Assembly (NCBI GenBank): GCA_964390795.1
Contig: CAYMLQ010000322.1
Location: 1-7,082, forward strand
Source: CAYMLQ01 sp964390795
GTDB lineage: Bacteria; Verrucomicrobiota; Kiritimatiellia; RFP12; UBA1067
DNA: 7,082 nt
Direction of reading: 5' to 3'
The notes under the pieces were generated by a model. It did no database searches, was not told the origin of the DNA, and saw only the letters and a list, made by a program, of their open reading frames with translations. Positions 1 to 4,079 of the stretch are shown here, one piece after another. Within the stretch, counting starts at the first letter, position 1, and every line of letters begins with the position of its first letter. The position numbers and the translations under genes are program-made.

Positions 1-29
1 GGCTTCCCCGAGAAGATCCCGGGGAAGCC
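1..29 (-). terminator. Probable intrinsic terminator after the major capsid gene
   Basis: A perfect 10-bp inverted repeat (GGCTTCCCCG at 1-10 pairing with CGGGGAAGCC at 20-29) encloses a 9-base loop. On the minus strand it begins 14 bases after the capsid stop codon, the usual place for a Rho-independent terminator. The U-tract that would complete it lies beyond position 1 and cannot be seen. The plus-strand side has no T-run, so it is unlikely to work as a plus-strand terminator. It could instead be a processing or stability hairpin between the capsid gene and genes outside the window. Confidence 0.7.
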
Positions 30-43
30 TTCACATCAAACCC

Positions 44-994
44 TTACTCCCCGCCTTCGTCCGCCGTGGTGACGTTCAAACGCACCACCGCCGCCGAGTT
101 CGTGACCTTCACGTCCTCGGACCAGTCGAACTTGGCGACCTCGACGCGCCCGTCGTCGCGCATGTAGCTCGACGGGACCATGTACTGGCCCATCAGCCGG
201 AACGTCTTCATAAAAGACGGATCGCGGCGCGTCGGGTTGGCGCGGCGGGCGAACACCAGGACGGTGCTGTCCAGAAGGAACTGGATGTCCTCGGCGACGC
301 CCGGAGCGGCGCTGTCGTACACCATGTACGAGGAGCGCACCTCGGGGGTGCCCACGAACAGGTTGCCGGCGCTCTTCTCGGTCGGGACTGCCAGACCGCC
401 GACGCCGCCCGCGCCGACGACGAAACGCCCGCGCACCTTCGAGGCGTTCTTGAAGGTCACCCAGGCCGAAGCGCCGAACAGCACGCCGACGCCCATCAGG
501 CTGCCGTACTTGGCCGCCTTGATCACCTGCAGGATCGCCGCGTCCACGTCCGTCACGGGGTCGCTCGTGTCGCCCCACGCCTTGTCCGTGCCGGCGCCCG
601 ACGCCGCGAGGGCCGCGTCGATCACGCTTTTCTCGTGGGCCAGGGCCGCGACCTCGGCGATGGCGACCGAACCCTCGCGCAACGCGTTCTCGAGATCCCC
701 GCTCTCCAGTTTCTCCAGGTTGTCGACCGGATAGTCGAGCGCGTGGGGCTCGCAGTTGTAGGTCTCGTCCGACACCTCGAAGCGCAGTTCGGCGGCGCGG
801 CCGCCGATGCTGCGCAACGTGTTCGGGATCGAGAAGCGGTTCTTCTCGCTGTACTTCTTGTACCGGCCAACCGAGGTCGGAACCTCGATGGTCGGCGCCA
901 GAAAGTCGGCCACCGGCATGATGGCGGACTGCGCCGCGCCCTGCGCGAACTCGCGAAGGACCGGGCTTGCACTGATCTCTGCCAAACGACTCAT
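44..994 (-). CDS. HK97-fold phage major capsid protein
   Basis: This 316-residue protein would form the icosahedral shell of the phage head. Residues about 32-90 look like the N-terminal arm and E-loop of HK97-fold capsid proteins: an extended stretch with GRYKKYSEKNRF, then an Ala-Glu-Phe strand region and DETYNCEPHALDYPVDN. A long helix follows at about 92-131, as expected for the spine helix. Residues about 148-190 and 232-316 fit the A and P domains, with the common late pattern STVLVFARRANP, DPSFMKTFRLMG and a closing strand AAVVRLNV. The size fits a capsid protein without a fused N-terminal delta domain, which agrees with a separate scaffold gene upstream. The ATG start has GAGGAG six bases upstream (1001-1006), and the stop is TAA. 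A hairpin follows directly. The family call rests on pattern recognition, not alignment, but context and fold pattern agree. Confidence 0.92.
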   Translation of the reverse strand: MSRLAEISASPVLREFAQGAAQSAIMPVADFLAPTIEVPTSVGRYKKYSEKNRFSIPNTLRSIGGRAAELRFEVSDETYNCEPHALDYPVDNLEKLESGDLENALREGSVAIAEVAALAHEKSVIDAALAASGAGTDKAWGDTSDPVTDVDAAILQVIKAAKYGSLMGVGVLFGASAWVTFKNASKVRGRFVVGAGGVGGLAVPTEKSAGNLFVGTPEVRSSYMVYDSAAPGVAEDIQFLLDSTVLVFARRANPTRRDPSFMKTFRLMGQYMVPSSYMRDDGRVEVAKFDWSEDVKVTNSAAVVRLNVTTADEGGE

Positions 995-1021
995 ATCACT
1001 CTCCTCGTTGAACGGCCCCCC

Positions 1022-1303
1022 TTACGGGGCGACCTGCACCCAGTCATTCGTGGTCCGCCCTTTGGCGACCCACACGCCGTTTGTCCCGGCGCCCGCGCCG
1101 CCCAGCAGAAGCTGGCCGGTATACGCGGGGGTCTTGGACGACGCGGCCGTCACCGCGTTCGTGTCCGTCGCGACCGCCAAACCGTTGGTTGTCACGACCG
1201 TGCGGAGCGTCTCGCGCCACGCGATCTCCGGATCGGCGGCCAGAAGAACGGAGGCCGCCAAACCGACCGCCAGAACGGCGAGAAGAAAAGCACACTTTTT
1301 CAT
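1022..1303 (-). CDS. Small signal-peptide protein within the capsid cassette, function unknown
   Basis: This 93-residue protein starts with a textbook Sec signal sequence: Lys2-Lys3, a hydrophobic core at about 5-21 (AFLLAVLAVGLAASVLL), then small residues Ala22-Ala23 before Asp24, so signal peptidase I could cut after Ala22 or Ala23. There is no lipobox, since the only cysteine is Cys4. The mature part would be about 70 residues, rich in Thr, Ala and Gly, and ends with TPAYTGQLLLGG and GVWVAKGRTTNDWVQVAP. The Gly-Gln-Leu plus Val-Trp-Val-Ala plus Asp-Trp arrangement reminds me of short proteins near phage structural genes, but that is from memory. The start is supported by AGGGAG (1310-1315) six bases upstream. 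It lies 18 bases after the decoration gene and 27 bases before the capsid gene. A membrane-anchored or exported product is odd here. Alternatives are a minor capsid component with a hydrophobic N-terminus or an envelope-acting late protein. Confidence 0.8.
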   Translation of the reverse strand: MKKCAFLLAVLAVGLAASVLLAADPEIAWRETLRTVVTTNGLAVATDTNAVTAASSKTPAYTGQLLLGGAGAGTNGVWVAKGRTTNDWVQVAP

Positions 1304-1321
1304 GGGGATCTCCCTGCCGGA

Positions 1322-1747
1322 TTAGCCGGCGACCGTGACGACGCCGATCAGGGCCGAGCGGCAGAGCACCGTCTGACCGTCCACGCCCTTCTCCTCCGCG
1401 ATCGCAAGACCGCGGTACGTGCCGGCCGCCGCCGGAAGCACGCGCACCTTGCCCGCGTCGGCCGGGGTCGCCACATCGGCGAGAACCAGGACGTCGCCCG
1501 GATTACACGCGCCCTTGAGCGTCACGCGCACGTTGCGCCCGGCCTCCAACGGCTGGACGTCCACAAGCTCCGTATCCGCGCCGCCGTCCAGCACCAGGTA
1601 AAGCGCCAGATCGTCGTTCGACGCCGGCAGCTTCACCTCGGGGATGCCCGTGTCATGCGTCAGCTTGACCAGCCGCCCCTCCATATCCGTCAGAGTAGCC
1701 CCAGCCAGAACGCGGAAAGGGCCGACTCTCGTATCACTCTGATTCAT
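1322..1747 (-). CDS. Probable head decoration (capsid cement) protein
   Basis: This 141-residue beta-rich protein resembles small decoration proteins that stabilise expanded heads (DUF2190-like or lambda gpD-like groups). Visible features are FRVLAGATLTDMEGRLVKLT at the start, a middle of alternating hydrophobic strands with many glycines (LEAGRNVRVTLKGACNPGD), an Ala-Gly turn (PADAGKVRVLPAAAGTYRG), and a tail SALIGVVTVAG. These families often show a phrase about purging or resetting a value, then a Gly-x-Ala segment and a closing hydrophobic strand. I chose the ATG at 1745-1747 because GGAGGT ends four bases upstream. An upstream in-frame ATG (1757-1759) and TTG (1778-1780) would add 4 or 11 residues but have no comparable ribosome site. 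The gene sits between scaffold and capsid genes, typical for decoration proteins. Family assignment by eye; a fibre-base or other small head protein remains possible. Confidence 0.7.
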   Translation of the reverse strand: MNQSDTRVGPFRVLAGATLTDMEGRLVKLTHDTGIPEVKLPASNDDLALYLVLDGGADTELVDVQPLEAGRNVRVTLKGACNPGDVLVLADVATPADAGKVRVLPAAAGTYRGLAIAEEKGVDGQTVLCRSALIGVVTVAG

Positions 1748-1751
1748 CCGT

Positions 1752-1757
1752 ACCTCC
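1752..1757 (-). promoter_or_regulatory. Ribosome binding site that sets the decoration-protein start
   Basis: GGAGGT followed by ACGG and ATG gives near-ideal spacing for the start at 1747. The site overlaps the alternative upstream ATG (1757-1759), which argues against that codon as the start. Confidence 0.8.
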
Positions 1758-1783
1758 ATGTTTGAAACGAACACCTGCAAGCC

Positions 1784-2344
1784 TTAAACGCCGGCTTCCT
1801 GCTCGGCGCGGCGGAAAGCCGCCTGATAACCGATGCCGGTCTCCTGGTTGATCGCGTGGGCGCGATTGCGCAGCTTGGCCGCGGTCGCCGCGTCGCGCGG
1901 AACGGCGGACGCAGGAGCGCCGAACGCCGACGGAGCCGGGGGCTGGGCAGCCGCCCGGTTGTGCAAGGGCCGCGGGGCGACCTTCGCGGGAGCCGGGGCC
2001 GCAGCGGCTGCGGGGGCCGCGTCGGGAGCCACGGCAGCGGGCTCGGCGTTCGCCAGCGGCTTCCTGGCCCGCTCGCGCATGCCGGTCAGCTCCTTCACCG
2101 CGCCGCAGCGGTTCTCCAAGAGTTGGCCGCGCCAAAAATCGCGGGACTCGTTCGGAATCACGTCCGAGAAACTCTCGACATCCGTGTCCGCCTGGGCGTC
2201 CTCCAACTCGAGGACGCGCTCCATCAGCACCTGGTTCTTCGCGCGCTCGCGGGCGAGCTGATCCTCCAGGTCGCCGATCAACTCCATCAGACCGGCCTCC
2301 GCACCGGCGGGGGAGCCGGGAACAACTTCATTTTCCTTGGGCAT
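1784..2344 (-). CDS. Probable capsid scaffold protein
   Basis: This 186-residue protein fits an internal scaffold for procapsid assembly. Residues about 15-50 form a charged heptad-like helix (LMELIGDLEDQLARERAKNQ) likely to be a coiled coil. Residues about 55-95 are helical with WRGQLLENRCGAVKEL. Residues about 97-150 are a flexible Ala/Pro-rich linker. The last 35 residues are a basic helix with RAHAINQETGIGYQAAFRRA, a pattern (Ile, then Thr-Gly, aromatic, Ala) often seen at the C-terminus of scaffold and scaffold-linked protease proteins, where the end binds capsid protein. No Ser-protease motif is visible, so it is not a fused protease-scaffold. The ATG at 2342-2344 is chosen because GGAGGT lies four bases upstream; an in-frame ATG at 2366-2368 has no such site. 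It sits directly upstream of the decoration gene (36-base gap). Placement and architecture carry the call; sequence similarity is unverified. Confidence 0.6.
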   Translation of the reverse strand: MPKENEVVPGSPAGAEAGLMELIGDLEDQLARERAKNQVLMERVLELEDAQADTDVESFSDVIPNESRDFWRGQLLENRCGAVKELTGMRERARKPLANAEPAAVAPDAAPAAAAAPAPAKVAPRPLHNRAAAQPPAPSAFGAPASAVPRDAATAAKLRNRAHAINQETGIGYQAAFRRAEQEAGV

Positions 2345-2348
2345 AAAA

Positions 2349-2354
2349 ACCTCC
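2349..2354 (-). promoter_or_regulatory. Ribosome binding site that sets the scaffold start
   Basis: GGAGGT followed by TTTT and ATG. It favours the start at 2344 over the ATG eight codons further upstream, which is preceded by GCGTTTTCACA with no purine-rich site. Confidence 0.8.
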
Positions 2355-2415
2355 GACACAAACGGCATTGTGAAAACGCATCCTATACCTTACGGAGTAC
2401 GGGGCCAAAAAAGGG

Positions 2416-4062
2416 CTACCCGTTGGAAAAAGCACCCGTGTTGAGGTCGATCAAATAGTTCCCCCACCAGACTTGTCCCGGCTTGAGAGAACCAGTCCTG
2501 CGGCCGTCAAAATCGGAACGGAAACCAGACGAAATATCGTGATTCGAGGAATATCGCTTATCCAAACGGGCCGGAGGCCGAGAAGTTAAATCAATGACAC
2601 GGCCGTCTTTCAGCGTGACGAGAAGGCCGCCATTCGGGGAGAAGGAAACGACCTTGTCGCTGCCGATAAGGACCTTTTTGCCGCCGCGGATCTGCCACAC
2701 CTTGCCACCAGCCTTGATGTACGTGCCCTCACCGGCGGGAGGCATGCCTGAAGGAGGTGGTGAGACATACGGACGCGTGATTGGCGGAGTGCCGTCCGGA
2801 GGAAGTACGCCCTTCGAAGAGGGCCCGCCGGGGGAGCAAGGGATGGGCGATTCTGAAGCGCCTACCCGGCGGGCCAGAAGAGAGGCGATGCGCGCCTCGT
2901 CAGTCCAGCCGATATTGCGCAACAGTTCGGATGCGCCCGCCTCGACCCGGTTACAAAGCCCCTCGTAATGGGCGCGGCGGTTCTTCACCGAAGAGCCGTC
3001 AAAATAGCCCGTTTCTTTGAGAAATTCATAATGCTCGGGGTCGATGCCCGCCGTCCCGTTGCGGGAATAGTCGGCGAGTGCCGCCGCCTTATACTCGCCG
3101 AGGAAACGGCGGTCAGAACCGGAAAGGGCCGCTTCGCCGTCATACTTTTGACGAGAGAGGATATCGCGAAACACCGCCTTGCGGTTTTCCTCGCCCATCC
3201 CGGAGAGGCCGGACTCGTGGTAATCGTCCCACGCGTCGGGGAGATCGGAAGCTTCCGCCACTGGGGGAGCCGGGACAGGCACCGGTGCGCCGCCCGAGCG
3301 GAATTTCTCGGGCATGCCGACATACTCCTCCGCCTCGGCAATCTCTGAGTCGGTCTCGGGAATACGCCCGTACTTCCGGTCAAACTCATCCTGGGCCAGC
3401 ACTTCCCAGCCCTCGGCGGTGGCGGGCTTTTTCGCTTTCGCCAAACGCGTCAAAGCCTGGACTTCGAGGTAGTCCGTGTCCGTGACGGGCTCGCGCTTGT
3501 TCAACCGCCTGAACGTTTCCATACCGGCTTCGCTAACCTCGCCGTTATGAGCCGGATCTTCGTCCATTATGACGGAACGGTACTTGTCAGGCATGCCGAC
3601 AAAATCCTCCGACCGCGCGATCTCCGCTTCGGTCTCGGGGTAACGCCCCCAAAGCTTCCTGTACTCGCGGGCGGCCAGCGACGCCCACCCTGATGCAGTC
3701 TTGGGCTTTTTCGCTTTCAAGAGCCGGGTCAACTGCGCGGCTTCAAGAACATCGTTATCCGTGATCGCGTCGCGGCCGTTGAGGCGTGAAAACTCGGCGG
3801 CCCCCTCGGCGCTCACGGCAGCCGTTGACACGGGGGCGGACGTGCGACGAGATGAAGACGAGGGGTTCGCGCGGGAAGCGGCGTACGGGGATGCGCTTGC
3901 CGCTTGCGCGGCCGCGTCACGCTGCGCGTACGCCGCGCGGCGCTTCAGGTTCGCGGCCACCCAGTTGGATCCGCTGGAAGCGGCGCGCGCGGCTGCGGAC
4001 CAGCGGTTCGCAAGAGCCGTCTCATTCTCAGCCATCATAGACAACAGAACGGAACGCTTCAT
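2416..4062 (-). CDS. Large virion-module protein with duplicated 81-residue domain, function unknown
   Basis: I do not recognise a family for this 548-residue protein. Segments seen: residues 1-82 are Ala/Ser-rich and partly helical (ALANRWSAAARAA); 83-163 and 176-256 are two copies of one domain, about 45 of 81 positions identical by hand alignment, sharing LTRL, KAKKP, GW, PET, EIA and VGMP; 257-272 is a Pro/Val linker; 273-400 is a charged helical region (SGSDRRFLGEYKAAALADYS); 402-445 is Pro/Gly/Ser-rich; 446-548 looks beta-rich with KVWQIRGGKKVLIG, LLVTLKDGRVIDL and QVWWGNYLIDLNTG. No signal peptide or membrane segment is seen. The ATG has AAGGAG (4073-4078) ten bases upstream, slightly long, overlapping the previous stop. 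It follows the 981-residue gene by 14 bases and precedes the scaffold gene, so a minor head, internal virion or ejection protein is possible, but this is inference from position only. Confidence 0.85.
   Translation of the reverse strand: MKRSVLLSMMAENETALANRWSAAARAASSGSNWVAANLKRRAAYAQRDAAAQAASASPYAASRANPSSSSRRTSAPVSTAAVSAEGAAEFSRLNGRDAITDNDVLEAAQLTRLLKAKKPKTASGWASLAAREYRKLWGRYPETEAEIARSEDFVGMPDKYRSVIMDEDPAHNGEVSEAGMETFRRLNKREPVTDTDYLEVQALTRLAKAKKPATAEGWEVLAQDEFDRKYGRIPETDSEIAEAEEYVGMPEKFRSGGAPVPVPAPPVAEASDLPDAWDDYHESGLSGMGEENRKAVFRDILSRQKYDGEAALSGSDRRFLGEYKAAALADYSRNGTAGIDPEHYEFLKETGYFDGSSVKNRRAHYEGLCNRVEAGASELLRNIGWTDEARIASLLARRVGASESPIPCSPGGPSSKGVLPPDGTPPITRPYVSPPPSGMPPAGEGTYIKAGGKVWQIRGGKKVLIGSDKVVSFSPNGGLLVTLKDGRVIDLTSRPPARLDKRYSSNHDISSGFRSDFDGRRTGSLKPGQVWWGNYLIDLNTGAFSNG
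3295..3816 (-). repeat. Tandem duplication of an 81-residue domain within the 548-residue protein
   Basis: Copy one lies at 3574-3816 and copy two at 3295-3537, with a fixed offset of 93 codons (279 bases) and a 12-residue acidic spacer. Hand alignment needs no gaps. The longest identical DNA stretch I see is the 16-base GGGCTTTTTCGCTTTC at 3703-3718 and 3424-3439, encoding Lys-Ala-Lys-Lys-Pro. Protein identity of about 56 percent with little DNA identity means an old duplication kept by selection rather than a recent copy. Confidence 0.9.
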
Positions 4063-4072
4063 TTTATGGGTA

Positions 4073-4079
4073 CTCCTTA
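4073..4079 (-). promoter_or_regulatory. Stop codon overlapping the ribosome binding site of the next gene
   Basis: The minus strand reads TAAGGAG: the TAA ends the 981-residue gene and shares bases with the AAGGAG that serves the ATG at 4062. A ribosome terminating here would sit over the next initiation site, which suggests translational coupling of the two large genes. Confidence 0.65.

Noticed and set aside
635..1765. A 376-codon plus-strand open frame across the capsid, signal-peptide and decoration genes
   Set aside because: Those three minus-strand genes happen to share the same codon phase, so one antisense frame stays open through all of them. The product is rich in Arg and His and the frame crosses gene boundaries.
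1748..1780. Longer version of the decoration protein starting at TTG (1778-1780)
   Set aside because: No Shine-Dalgarno sequence precedes the TTG, while the ATG at 1747 has GGAGGT at ideal spacing.
2381..2412. Possible minus-strand promoter ahead of the scaffold gene (TTGGCC and TATAGG)
   Set aside because: Both boxes match the sigma-70 consensus at only four of six positions and the 15-base spacing is short. It is the longest gap in the operon, so a promoter is possible, but the sequence alone does not support one.
2407..2421. GGG-TAG-CCC followed by six T on the minus strand at the end of the 548-residue gene, resembling a terminator
   Set aside because: The stem is only three base pairs with a three-base loop formed by the stop codon; too weak to be an intrinsic terminator, and the operon plainly continues.
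1856..2458. Plus-strand open frame over the scaffold gene
   Set aside because: Also in codon register with the sense gene; its length follows from the Ala/Pro-rich linker codons (GCN, CCN) giving few antisense stops.
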